A stretch of 64,000 nucleotides of DNA, taken from positions 310,001-374,000 of the forward strand of contig NZ_FNSK01000002.1 of NCBI RefSeq assembly GCF_900105075.1, in the 5' to 3' direction. Below, piece after piece: positions 1 through 8,222 of this stretch (position 1 is the stretch's first letter; every line of letters begins with the position of its first letter). This DNA comes from Rhodobacter sp. 24-YEA-8. GTDB taxonomy: Bacteria > Pseudomonadota > Alphaproteobacteria > Rhodobacterales > Rhodobacteraceae. Position numbers and translations under genes: made by a program. The notes under the pieces are model-generated. The model saw only the letters and a program-made list of their open reading frames with translations. It had not been told where the DNA came from and did not search any database.

Positions 1-991
1 GCCCCTCCGCTGCCGCCTCGCCTTTGACCGCCTGACGGGCAAGAGTGACCAGCGTGGTGCAGATCTCGCGCAATGGCGTGTCGATCACGAGCGAGACAAT
101 CCCCTCGGCCATCGCGCGCCTGGTGGTCTCGGTCAGTTCATTGGCAATCACGTCGATCTCGCCATGGCGGCGCTCTTCCCGTACGGCGCGGATCACGCCA
201 TTGCGCCCGCCGCCGCAGCAATAGATGCCACAGAGCGATTTATGCCGCGCCATCAGCGCAATTGCCGCTTCATAGGTCAGATCATCGGTGTCGAGATTGA
301 CCTGGGTGTCGAGCAGGACCAGATCCGGCCTTTCGCGTCGGATATAGCTGCGAAACCCGGTCTCGCGCAGCTCATGCCCATGCCAGAGCTGGCCGCCGAC
401 AAACAGCGCGAGCGCGCCCCCTGCCCCTTTGGGCACGCCCCGCGCCAGCATCGCCGCTGCCACCCGCCCGACCTTGAGATTATTGACCCCCAGATAGGCA
501 TGACGCACCCCCTGGGCGAGGTCGGATAAAAGCGCGATCACCGGGATGCCTGCGGCACGCAGATCGGCCACCGCCTCGGTTACGCGCGGATGATCCACGG
601 CGACGAGCCCAATCGCCTGGACCTTTGGGGCAAGCCGTTCCAGCGCGGCAATGGTGGCGGCAGGGCTGGAATTGGCGGCATATTCGGTCACGATACGCAG
701 CCGCAGCCCGGTTTCAGCAAGGGCTGCCGCTTCAGCCTCGGCCTGGAACTGGCGATAGAAGTCCGGCTCGGTCGGCAAAAGTACCAGGCCGATGGTCAGG
801 CTCTCCTGCGCGCCGATCAGGCGTTTCTCCAGCAACGGCGCGGCATGAAATCCCATCTCGCGGGCGATTTCGAGCACATGCACCGCCGTCGCCCGCCTCA
901 CCGCACTGCGACCGTTCAGCACCCGGTCGATCGTGGCGGTGGACACCCCCGCAGCCTGGGCGAGATCGGTAATCGTCACACGTTTGTGCAT
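1..991 (-). CDS. LacI-family transcriptional regulator (3' end cut by window edge)
   Basis: The frame opens at the ATG read from 991 and runs off the window without a stop, giving 330 residues. Residues 1-25 are a LacI-type helix-turn-helix (VTITDLAQAAGVS then TATIDRVLNGRSAVR), followed by a periplasmic-binding-protein-like sugar domain. It is divergent from the MocD-like gene at 1148, with a GCAAT-N4-GTTGC palindrome between them. From this position I infer that it controls the oxygenase, ABC transporter and inositol genes. The effector is unknown; an inositol derivative is a guess from context. Confidence 0.9.
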   Translation of the reverse strand, partial: MHKRVTITDLAQAAGVSTATIDRVLNGRSAVRRATAVHVLEIAREMGFHAAPLLEKRLIGAQESLTIGLVLLPTEPDFYRQFQAEAEAAALAETGLRLRIVTEYAANSSPAATIAALERLAPKVQAIGLVAVDHPRVTEAVADLRAAGIPVIALLSDLAQGVRHAYLGVNNLKVGRVAAAMLARGVPKGAGGALALFVGGQLWHGHELRETGFRSYIRRERPDLVLLDTQVNLDTDDLTYEAAIALMARHKSLCGIYCCGGGRNGVIRAVREERRHGEIDVIANELTETTRRAMAEGIVSLVIDTPLREICTTLVTLARQAVKGEAAAEG

Positions 992-1066
992 CGATAAAAT
1001 CCATCAAAAACCATCATTACCCATCACCATTCTGATGTGAATTGCAATAAACGAATCTGAAAACCG

Positions 1067-1080
1067 GCAATTTTCGTTGC
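1067..1080. promoter_or_regulatory. candidate LacI-family operator upstream of the mocD-like gene
   Basis: GCAAT-TTTC-GTTGC differs by one base from the GCAAT-N4-ATTGC palindrome seen upstream of the ABC operon (3530-3573) and of iolG/iolD (16055-16068). A further ATTGCAAT lies just upstream at 1041-1048. The site sits in the 156-base divergent gap between the LacI gene and the oxygenase gene. Binding is inferred, not shown. Confidence 0.45.
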
Positions 1081-1147
1081 AATACCATCGGGAGAGGCCA
1101 CAGGTCTGAGATCAGAGACCGTCGCTGTACCGGAGGGGAATCACGTT

Positions 1148-2281
1148 ATGAGCCATACCAACCGCGATTACGCGCTGCTCGGGCGCGATGCCAGGCTGGC
1201 CGAGGAAATCGGCCTCGTCTCCGCCCAGTGGTATCATACCGACCTGCCACGCAAGGTGATGAAAGAGCTGATGACACGGTCGGATCAGCCCGCGATCCGC
1301 GACACGATCATCCTGTTTGGCGTGATGATCGCCTCGGCGGCAATGGGCATCTGGCTCTGGCCCTCCTGGTGGTCCGCACCCTTCTGGCTGATTTACGGCG
1401 TGCTCTATGCCTCGGCCATGGACAGTCGCTGGCATGAATGCGGCCATGGCACAGCGTTCAGGACGCGCTGGATGAATGATGCGGTTTATCAGGTCGCCTG
1501 CTTTTGTATGATGCGCAATCCGGTGACCTGGCGATGGAGCCATACCCGCCACCACACCGACACGATCATCGTCGGCCATGACCCCGAGATCATCGCGATG
1601 CGCCCGGCGGTCGTCGCCCGGCTGATCCTGAATTTCTTCGGAATATTCGAGTTTTGGGGCAATGCAAAAACCACGCTGCAGCTGATCGCCGGCTATATGC
1701 CGGAAACCACGAAATCCTTCGTGCCGGAACCCGAACGCAAACGCGCCTTCCTGATCGCCCGCATCTGGGCAGTCATCTATCTGGGCGTCGCGGCGCTGGC
1801 CTGGTGGATGCAGTCGATCCTGCCCTTCATGGTCGTAGGTCTGCCGATCCTTTTTGGCAGCTGGCATATGGTGATGACCGGCTACATGCAGCATCTGGGG
1901 CTGGCGGAAAATGTGCTCGACCACCGGCTGAATTCGCGCACCGTCTATGTGAACCCCATCTCGCGCTTCATTTACTGGAACATGAATTTCCATGTCGAAC
2001 ATCACATGTTCCCGATGGTGCCCTATCACGCCCTGCCCCGGATGCATGAGCTGGTGAAACATGACATGCCGCCCGCGCATCCCTCGATCCTTTCGGCCTA
2101 TCGCGAGATCATCCCGACCCTGATCCGCCAGTTCAAAAACCCGGACTGGTTCGTCAAGCGCGAGCTTCCGGCCAGCGCCCAGCCCTACCGCGCCGAATAT
2201 CACGGCGATCTGGAACCTGGCGCCCCCACCCCCGGCATCGCAGGCTATGACGCGCAGGCGCGCCCGATTGCCGCCGAATAG
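1148..2281 (+). CDS. mocD: MocD-like membrane di-iron oxygenase (fatty acid desaturase superfamily)
   Basis: The 377-residue product carries the three histidine boxes of the desaturase/hydroxylase superfamily: HECGH (96-100), HTRHH (132-136) and HVEHH (282-286). Hydrophobic segments near 52-92 and 205-238 fit a membrane protein. A GGAGGGG ribosome site lies 10 bases before the ATG. A Rieske ferredoxin gene follows directly, the arrangement of MocD/MocE in rhizobial rhizopine (3-O-methyl-scyllo-inosamine) use, where MocD is proposed to remove the O-methyl group oxidatively. With inositol genes nearby, an O-demethylase is the best guess. A fatty-acid or carotenoid hydroxylase is the alternative. 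No ferredoxin reductase (MocF) is in the window. Confidence 0.8.
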   Translation: MSHTNRDYALLGRDARLAEEIGLVSAQWYHTDLPRKVMKELMTRSDQPAIRDTIILFGVMIASAAMGIWLWPSWWSAPFWLIYGVLYASAMDSRWHECGHGTAFRTRWMNDAVYQVACFCMMRNPVTWRWSHTRHHTDTIIVGHDPEIIAMRPAVVARLILNFFGIFEFWGNAKTTLQLIAGYMPETTKSFVPEPERKRAFLIARIWAVIYLGVAALAWWMQSILPFMVVGLPILFGSWHMVMTGYMQHLGLAENVLDHRLNSRTVYVNPISRFIYWNMNFHVEHHMFPMVPYHALPRMHELVKHDMPPAHPSILSAYREIIPTLIRQFKNPDWFVKRELPASAQPYRAEYHGDLEPGAPTPGIAGYDAQARPIAAE

Positions 2282-2340
2282 CCCTGCCGGACACCTGCTC
2301 CCATCCCGCCCGATTGCCAGATATCTCCGGAGGAGAAGAC

Positions 2341-2652
2341 ATGCCCTGGATTGCCGCCTGTTCTGCCGATGACATCGACAACGAAGATCTGATCCGCTGG
2401 GATCACGCCGGTCGCAGCTATGCGATCTATCGCAGCCCCGATGATGATTATTTCTGCACTGACGGCTTTTGCACCCATGAGGCGATCCATCTCGCCGATG
2501 GGCTGGTGATGGATTACATCGTCGAATGCCCCAAACATAACGGCCAGTTCGACTATCGGAGTGGCGAGGCGGTGCGGCTGCCGGCCTGCAAAAACCTCAA
2601 CACCTGGCAGACCCGGGTTGAAAACGGTCAGGTCGAAATCCTGATCGACTGA
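2341..2652 (+). CDS. mocE: MocE-like Rieske [2Fe-2S] ferredoxin
   Basis: This 103-residue protein has the Rieske cluster ligands C44-T-H46 and C63-P-K-H66 and the normal length of a stand-alone Rieske ferredoxin. It would carry electrons to the di-iron oxygenase encoded 59 bases upstream. The ATG at 2341 follows a strong GGAGGAG site, so a longer start at 2314 is unlikely. Its partner reductase is not visible nearby and must be encoded elsewhere or be replaced by a general reductase. Confidence 0.85.
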   Translation: MPWIAACSADDIDNEDLIRWDHAGRSYAIYRSPDDDYFCTDGFCTHEAIHLADGLVMDYIVECPKHNGQFDYRSGEAVRLPACKNLNTWQTRVENGQVEILID

Positions 2653-2682
2653 GATCACGCACAGAAATCCCCGGGGGACATC

Positions 2683-3495
2683 ATGGTTCAGAAAAGCACA
2701 AGACCGACGGTTGCCGATATCCGCGCGATGAAGGCGCAGGGTCGCAAGCTCTCGATGCTGTTCGTCACCACGCCGGATGAGGCAGCGGCGGCAGCGGCGG
2801 CGGGGGTCGACCTCCTGTCGATCGAGGGGCAGTATTTCACGCCCGGGATGCGTGAGGCGGCAGGCGACTGCTTTGTGCAGATCGGCCTGCCCTATGGCCC
2901 CGCCGGAGACCTGGTGACCGCCGAGGATTACCTGCGCACCGCTTTTCATTTCACGAAAATCGGCGGCGATTGCTTTTATTGCGCGGCGTCTTTGCAGATC
3001 CAGAAAGCGCTTTGTGACAACCGCGTGCCGGTCGTCGGCCATGTCGGGCTGATCCCGTCGCAAGCGACCTGGACCGGGGGCTTCCGCGCGGTCGGTAAAA
3101 CTGCTGCCAGCGCCCGTGCGGTCTGGGATCACGTCAAACGGCTGGAAGAGATCGGCTGTTTCGGTGCCGAACTTGAGGTGGTTCCGGTCGAGGTGGCCCG
3201 GATCATCACCCGGCATTCCCCGCTGGTCATGCTCGGGATGGGGGCCGGCCCCTATGCCGATGCGCAATATCTCTTTGCCGAAGATGTGCTGGGCTATACC
3301 CAGGGCCATAAGCCGCGCCATGCCAAAAGCTACCGCAATTTCGCCGCCGAATTCGCGCGGCTGCAAGAGGAACGCATTGCGGCCTTCCGCGAATTTGTCG
3401 CGGATGTGAACAAGGGCGCCTATCCCGCCCCACATCACAATGTCATCGATAACGAGGCCGAACTTGCCGCCTTCCGTGCGGCGGTCGGGCTGTGA
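2683..3495 (+). CDS. PanB-family (ketopantoate hydroxymethyltransferase-like) TIM-barrel protein, divergent
   Basis: The 270 residues resemble 3-methyl-2-oxobutanoate hydroxymethyltransferase. The GHVGLIPSQ stretch, the following GGFRAVG and the catalytic-Glu region ELEVVP are kept. The segments that supply metal-binding acids in true PanB (VGDS, DLPF, KLEGG) read SIEGQ, GLPYG and KIGGD here, so the metal site looks changed. PanB moves a one-carbon unit from methylene-tetrahydrofolate. Lying 30 bases after a probable O-demethylase, this relative might handle the released formaldehyde or another aldol-type step. That is inference; a role in pantothenate synthesis seems unlikely. Confidence 0.6.
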   Translation: MVQKSTRPTVADIRAMKAQGRKLSMLFVTTPDEAAAAAAAGVDLLSIEGQYFTPGMREAAGDCFVQIGLPYGPAGDLVTAEDYLRTAFHFTKIGGDCFYCAASLQIQKALCDNRVPVVGHVGLIPSQATWTGGFRAVGKTAASARAVWDHVKRLEEIGCFGAELEVVPVEVARIITRHSPLVMLGMGAGPYADAQYLFAEDVLGYTQGHKPRHAKSYRNFAAEFARLQEERIAAFREFVADVNKGAYPAPHHNVIDNEAELAAFRAAVGL

Positions 3496-3529
3496 CATCT
3501 TGCAGCCCTGACCTGCCCGCGCCAGCACC

Positions 3530-3573
3530 GCAATTCCGGATTGCCAACATATGTCATTGGCAATCCGTATTGC
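3530..3573. promoter_or_regulatory. compound palindromic operator upstream of the sugar ABC operon
   Basis: Two GCAAT-N-ATTGC palindromes stand side by side: GCAAT(3530-3534)-N5-ATTGC(3540-3544) and GCAAT(3560-3564)-N4-ATTGC(3569-3573). Their inner halves form a perfect 10-bp inverted repeat, GGATTGCCAA (3538-3547) and TTGGCAATCC (3557-3566). This lies in the 307-base gap before the ATPase gene; the rest of the gap shows no gene. It matches sites at 1067 and 16055, so one LacI-type repressor probably reads all three. Confidence 0.55.
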
Positions 3574-3802
3574 ATTTCCCGCAGATCTTGCTATGCCGGT
3601 GCTGTCAGAGACGGCTGTGTGCCGGGAAGCCACCGCCGTTCTGACATCCGGGGGGGATTGCATCAAAGACCTGATCTCAGCGCGAAAGGCTCTGCCTCTT
3701 GCGCCGGTGAAAGCTGCCCGCTGAGCCGCGGCGGCAGGTTGGCGGCGCGTCTTTGCGGGTCGGGCCCCGGCTTGGGCTCCGGTCCGGGAGAAAGGGGAGG
3801 AT

Positions 3803-5347
3803 ATGAAGCGATCTGCGACGGGCGGCGGGCTTGAAATCCGCAATGTTACACATTTCTACGGGCCGAACCGGGTGCTTGCGGGCATCGATCTCACCGTGCG
3901 ACCGGGTGAGGTCGTGGCGCTGGCAGGCGAGAATGGCGCCGGAAAATCGACCCTCATGCGGATCATCGGCGGCTATCAGGTGCCGGGTTCGGGAACGGTC
4001 CACTGGCAGGGCAATCCGGTTCCCGCCGATCTGCACCGCGCGGAAACGATGGGCATCACGCTTGTCCACCAGGAATTCGCGCTGATCCCTGATATGAATG
4101 TCGCCGAAAATATCCATCTCGGGCGCGAGCCTGGCCGGTTCGGCGTGGTCAATCGCCGCAAGATGCGCGACCAGACCGCCGCCGCGCTGAAGCTTTTGCG
4201 CGCGAATATCCACCCCGAGGCCGCGATGCGCGATCTGCCGGTGGCAAGCTGGCAGGTGGTTGAACTCGCAAAGGCCTTTGGCGCAGGCCCCGCATTGTTG
4301 CTGATGGATGAACCCACCGCCGTTCTGGGCCGCGAGGAGACGGCCGCGCTCTTTGACCGCATCCGCGCCTTCCGCGCGGCTGGGGGCGCGGTGATCTTCA
4401 CCTCGCACCGGCTGGACGAGGTCCGCGAGATCGCCGACCGGGTCACGGTTCTGCGCGATGGCACCATTACGATGGACCGCCCCACTGCCGACGTCTCGGA
4501 ACATGACATCGCGACCGCCATGGTCGGGCGCGAGATCTCTGACCTCTTCCTACCCCGCAGCCCGGCGCCTGTCGCCGCACCGGTGCTGGAGGTCGAAGGG
4601 CTGGAAGTTCCGCGCGAGATCGGTGCCCCGATACGGGATGCGGGTTTTGCCCTGCATCCGGGCGAGATCCTCGGCGTGGCCGGCCTCGTCGGATCGGGCC
4701 GCACCGAGATGTTCGAGGGCCTTGTTGGCCTGCGCCCCGCCCGGGCGCGCCGTTTCACCCTGCGCGGCGAAACGCGTGCGCTGCCGAAAAGCCGCGAGGC
4801 CTGGGCGAAGGGCATCGCCTATCTGACCGAAGATCGCAAAAGCCGGGGCCTCTTGCTTGAGGCGAGCCAGATCGTCAATGCCGATCTGACGCTGGGTGCC
4901 CTGTCAGGCGGGCCGCTGCTTGATCCCGCGGGCGAACGCGCGCGCTATGCGAAGGCGCGCGAGACATTTGACATCCGCTCGGCCAATCCGCTGATCCCGG
5001 CGGGGCGGCTCTCGGGGGGCAACCAGCAGAAACTGCTGCTGGCGAAAACGCTGGCAAGCCAGCCGGGCATCGTCATCCTCGACGAGCCGACCCGCGGGGT
5101 CGATATCGGTGCGAAAGCCCAGATCTACCGGCTGATTGCCGGGCTCGCCGCCGAAGGCCGCGCCGTCGTCGTGATCTCATCAGAACTCCCCGAGCTGATC
5201 GGCCTGGCCCATCGCATCCTCGTCATGGATCGCGGCCGCATCGCAGGCACGATCCGCCAGCCCGAGGGCGGCCAGGTGAGCGAGGCCGATATCCTGCGCC
5301 TCGGCCTTGGCCTTTCCACCGTTTCAGAAAAGGAAATCCCCGCATGA
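3803..5347 (+). CDS. sugar ABC transporter ATP-binding protein (RbsA/MglA type)
   Basis: The 514-residue protein has two fused nucleotide-binding domains, usual for ribose-type importers. Walker A GENGAGKST is at 42-50 and the first Walker B is LLLMDEPTA. The second half has the degenerate GLVGSGRTE loop, an intact LSGGNQQK signature and a Walker B VILDEPTRG. A GGGGAGG site precedes the ATG. It overlaps the permease start by four bases. With its permease and binding protein it should import a carbohydrate, possibly the substrate of the neighbouring oxygenase and inositol enzymes. Confidence 0.92.
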   Translation: MKRSATGGGLEIRNVTHFYGPNRVLAGIDLTVRPGEVVALAGENGAGKSTLMRIIGGYQVPGSGTVHWQGNPVPADLHRAETMGITLVHQEFALIPDMNVAENIHLGREPGRFGVVNRRKMRDQTAAALKLLRANIHPEAAMRDLPVASWQVVELAKAFGAGPALLLMDEPTAVLGREETAALFDRIRAFRAAGGAVIFTSHRLDEVREIADRVTVLRDGTITMDRPTADVSEHDIATAMVGREISDLFLPRSPAPVAAPVLEVEGLEVPREIGAPIRDAGFALHPGEILGVAGLVGSGRTEMFEGLVGLRPARARRFTLRGETRALPKSREAWAKGIAYLTEDRKSRGLLLEASQIVNADLTLGALSGGPLLDPAGERARYAKARETFDIRSANPLIPAGRLSGGNQQKLLLAKTLASQPGIVILDEPTRGVDIGAKAQIYRLIAGLAAEGRAVVVISSELPELIGLAHRILVMDRGRIAGTIRQPEGGQVSEADILRLGLGLSTVSEKEIPA

Positions 5348-6336
5348 GCGACGCAACCCTCGATCCCGCCGCTACGCCGCTGCGCCAGAGGATTGGCCAG
5401 CTCGGGCCGCTGATCGCGCTGATCCTGCTGGTGATCCTCGGCGCCGTGTCCAGCGAGACCTTTCTGACGACCGAGAATGCCCTCAATGTGCTGACCCGGT
5501 CCTCGATCATCGGGATCATCGCGATCGGCGCGACTTTTGTGATCACCGCGCGCGGGCTTGACCTGTCGGTCGGGGCGATGGCCGCGCTGGTCGCGGGGCT
5601 GGGCATCATGGGGATGAACTGGTTTCTCGCCCATATGTCGCCGATGGCGGCGCTGGTCACCGGCATGACACTCGCGCTGGTGATCGGGATGCTGGCGGGG
5701 CTTCTGAACGGCTCGCTGGTGGTGTTTGCCCGGATCGAAGCCTTCATCGTGACCCTTGGCACCATGGGCATCATGCGCTCGCTGGTGACCTGGATGTCGG
5801 ATGGCGGCTCGATCTCGCTCGATTTCGCACTGCGCGATGCCGGGCGCGGGTTGTACTATGGCGCCGTGCTGGGGATCCCGGTGCCGGTGATCATCTTCGC
5901 GGTGCTGGCGGCACTGGGCGAATTCGTCATGACCCGGATGCGCTTTGGCCGCCATGTCACCGCCATCGGCTCGAACCCCGATGTCTCGCGCTATTCCGCG
6001 ATCCCGGTGAATGGGGTGCGGCTCGCGACCTATGTGCTGCAGGGCGCCTGCGTCGGGCTGGCGACACTGATCTATGTGCCGCGCCTTGGCGCCGTCACGC
6101 CCTCGACCGGCATGTTGTGGGAACTGGAGGCGATTGCGGCCGTCATCATCGGCGGCACTGCGCTGGCAGGCGGTTTTGGCCGCGTCTGGGGCACGGTGGT
6201 CGGCGTGCTGATCCTTGGCCTCGTGGCCAATATCCTCAACCTCACCTCGTATTTCAGCCCGCATCTGAATGGCGCCTTCCAGGGCACCATCATCGTCATC
6301 GCCGTCCTGCTGCAACGCAGGCGCAGCGGCACCTGA
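5344..6336 (+). CDS. sugar ABC transporter permease (RbsC type)
   Basis: This 330-residue integral membrane protein has about eight to ten hydrophobic segments. It keeps the family motifs GLDLSVGAMAAL (about 72-83) and, near the C-terminus, GGTALAGGFGRVWG. The start overlaps the stop of the ATPase gene (ATGA), indicating translational coupling. It forms the membrane channel of the importer encoded at 3803-7329. Confidence 0.92.
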   Translation: MSDATLDPAATPLRQRIGQLGPLIALILLVILGAVSSETFLTTENALNVLTRSSIIGIIAIGATFVITARGLDLSVGAMAALVAGLGIMGMNWFLAHMSPMAALVTGMTLALVIGMLAGLLNGSLVVFARIEAFIVTLGTMGIMRSLVTWMSDGGSISLDFALRDAGRGLYYGAVLGIPVPVIIFAVLAALGEFVMTRMRFGRHVTAIGSNPDVSRYSAIPVNGVRLATYVLQGACVGLATLIYVPRLGAVTPSTGMLWELEAIAAVIIGGTALAGGFGRVWGTVVGVLILGLVANILNLTSYFSPHLNGAFQGTIIVIAVLLQRRRSGT

Positions 6337-6360
6337 GTTTTTCAACCGGAGGAGACCCCA

Positions 6361-7329
6361 ATGAAAGCCCATCTTTCCCGCCGCAATATGCTGGTGGCAT
6401 CGGCTGCGGGCATGGCGCTGCCGCTGGCCGCCATGCCCGCCCGCGCACAAGAGAAAGTCGCGAAAATCGGCATCGCGATTCCGGCCGCCACCCATGGCTG
6501 GACCGGCGGCCTGAACTACCATACCGAGCGCACAGTCAAATCGCTGCAGACCGCCTTCCCGCAGCTTGATTTCGTGGTGACCACCGCCGGCGACGTCCAG
6601 GCCCAGGTGAATAACGTTGAAGACCTGATCGCCCAGGGCATCAATGCGCTGGTGATCCTGCCGATGGAAAGCGATCCGCTGACCGAGCCGGTCAAGGCCG
6701 CCAAGGCCCGTGGCATCTTCATCACCGCCGTTGACCGTGGCCTGTCAGAGCCGGGCGTCGAAGATCTCTATGTCGGCGGCAACAATCCGCAATATGGCAA
6801 AATCGCTGCCGATTACTTCAGAGGCAAGCTGCCCAATGGCGGCAAGATCGTCGTCATGCGCGGCATTCCGACCGCCATCGACAATATCCGCATCGAGGCC
6901 TTCAATGCCGCGCTTGAAGGGTCGGGGATCGAAGTTCTCGACATGCAATACGCCAACTGGAACCCCGATAAGGGGTTCGAAGTGATGCAGGACTTCCTCA
7001 CCCGTTTCCCCGAAATCGACGGGGTCTGGGCCGGTGACGATGATGCAGCGCTTGGCGCCAAGGCGGCTATCGAACAGGCCGGCCGCGCAGAAGGCATGAA
7101 GCTCCTTGGCGGATCGGGGATGAACCGGGTGATCAAACAGATCATGGATGGCGACGCGCTGATCGACGCAGATATCTTCTACCCGCCGACCCTGATCATC
7201 CCGGCAATCTCGGTCACTGCCGCGCGCTACGCGGTGCAATCGCCGGTGCATGGCATCTATACTCTCGACAGCCCGCTGATCACCGCTGAGAACGCGGCGG
7301 AATATTACTTCCCCGACAGCCCCTACTGA
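6361..7329 (+). CDS. sugar ABC transporter periplasmic substrate-binding protein
   Basis: The 322-residue protein starts with a signal peptide that has a twin-arginine core (SRRNMLV) and a likely AxA cleavage at ARA-Q near residue 30. The rest is a type-I periplasmic binding fold of the RbsB/MocB class (VAKIGIAIP at the mature N-terminus, GDDDAALGA near the hinge). It is the last gene of the importer operon, 25 bases after the permease, and is followed by a terminator. The ligand cannot be read from sequence; an inositol or O-methyl-inositol compound is suggested by context. Confidence 0.9.
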   Translation: MKAHLSRRNMLVASAAGMALPLAAMPARAQEKVAKIGIAIPAATHGWTGGLNYHTERTVKSLQTAFPQLDFVVTTAGDVQAQVNNVEDLIAQGINALVILPMESDPLTEPVKAAKARGIFITAVDRGLSEPGVEDLYVGGNNPQYGKIAADYFRGKLPNGGKIVVMRGIPTAIDNIRIEAFNAALEGSGIEVLDMQYANWNPDKGFEVMQDFLTRFPEIDGVWAGDDDAALGAKAAIEQAGRAEGMKLLGGSGMNRVIKQIMDGDALIDADIFYPPTLIIPAISVTAARYAVQSPVHGIYTLDSPLITAENAAEYYFPDSPY

Positions 7330-7344
7330 ACCTGTCCGAAACGC

Positions 7345-7374
7345 AAAGGGCGCGGGATCTTTCCCGCGCCCTTT
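7345..7374. terminator. bidirectional rho-independent terminator between the convergent ABC and iol operons
   Basis: A perfect 13-bp stem (AAAGGGCGCGGGA, 7345-7357, with its complement at 7362-7374) closes a 4-base loop. Because the stem ends in A3/T3 with a further T run on the + strand, it can stop transcription in both directions. It lies in the 60-base gap between the stop codons of the binding protein and iolB. Confidence 0.85.
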
Positions 7375-7389
7375 TTCGTTGCCATCGCA

Positions 7390-8187
7390 TCACTTCATGA
7401 GGAATTCGACAGCCGGATCCGCCACGAAGCGCCAATTGCGGCGCGGGCCTGCCATGACGTTGAGGTAGTAAAGCTCGAACCCATGGGGCGCGCCGCAGGG
7501 GTGATGGCCGCGCGGGACCAGCACCACATCGCCATCCTTCACGGCCATCACCTCATCAAACTGCCCGTCATCGGTATAGACACGCTGAAAGGCGAACCCA
7601 TCACCAGGGTTCAGACGGTGGTAATAGGTCTCTTCCAGATAGGTGATGCGGGGGAAATCATCCTCGTCATGGCGATGGCTGGGATAGGACGACCAGTTGC
7701 CGGCCGGGGTATAGACCTCGGTCACCAGCAGGCTGTCACAGACGTCATGCATCTCCATCGCGATATTGTTCACAAGCCGCAGATTGCAGCCCGATCCGCG
7801 CTCGGTCAGGGTGATGCCATCGGGGCCAAGCCGGCGCGCCGGATAATTGCCCTTGCCGGGTGCGGCACAGACCGCGATGGTACAGGCGGTCTCGGCCACC
7901 GCGCGCCAGTCATGCCCCGGCGGCACATAAAGGCTGTGCGGCGGCGTCTTTTCAAAGACATTCATCCGGTCGCCAAGCACACCCCAGTCCTGGCCCGCAG
8001 CGGTGAAAGCGGCCTTGCCCTCGACCATGACCAGGATCACCTCATCCGTGCCGGTCGCTTCCGCCGCCGTCTCGCCCGGACGCAGCCGATAGAGCGAAAA
8101 GCCGACATAGCGCCAGCCGGCCGAGGCGGGAGTGACCTGATGCACCTTGCCCGTGGTGCCGAAGGGTTTCAGTTGCAATTGGCTCAT
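7390..8187 (-). CDS. iolB: 5-deoxy-glucuronate isomerase
   Basis: IolB converts 5-deoxy-glucuronate to 5-dehydro-2-deoxygluconate in myo-inositol breakdown. The protein shows the double-cupin layout: HRHDEDDFP, the ETYYHRLNP stretch and, later, VLVPRGHHP, which contain the expected metal-binding His and Glu residues. I chose the ATG read from 8187 (MSQLQLKPFG) because an AGGA site precedes it and the product (265 residues) matches family length. An upstream ATG at 8223 would overlap the iolC stop as TGATG but has no clear ribosome site. Last gene of the long minus-strand operon. Confidence 0.92.
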   Translation of the reverse strand: MSQLQLKPFGTTGKVHQVTPASAGWRYVGFSLYRLRPGETAAEATGTDEVILVMVEGKAAFTAAGQDWGVLGDRMNVFEKTPPHSLYVPPGHDWRAVAETACTIAVCAAPGKGNYPARRLGPDGITLTERGSGCNLRLVNNIAMEMHDVCDSLLVTEVYTPAGNWSSYPSHRHDEDDFPRITYLEETYYHRLNPGDGFAFQRVYTDDGQFDEVMAVKDGDVVLVPRGHHPCGAPHGFELYYLNVMAGPRRNWRFVADPAVEFLMK

Positions 8188-8222
8188 GGATACGATTCCT
8201 GTCACTGGCGCAGGCGCGGGCA

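Noticed and set aside
2245..3843. 532-codon minus-strand frame across mocE and the PanB-like gene
   Set aside because: Antisense to two clearly real genes with good ribosome sites; no recognisable protein.
5125..6522. 465-codon minus-strand frame opposite the ABC genes
   Set aside because: His/Arg/Asp-rich antisense frame of a permease gene; no domain.
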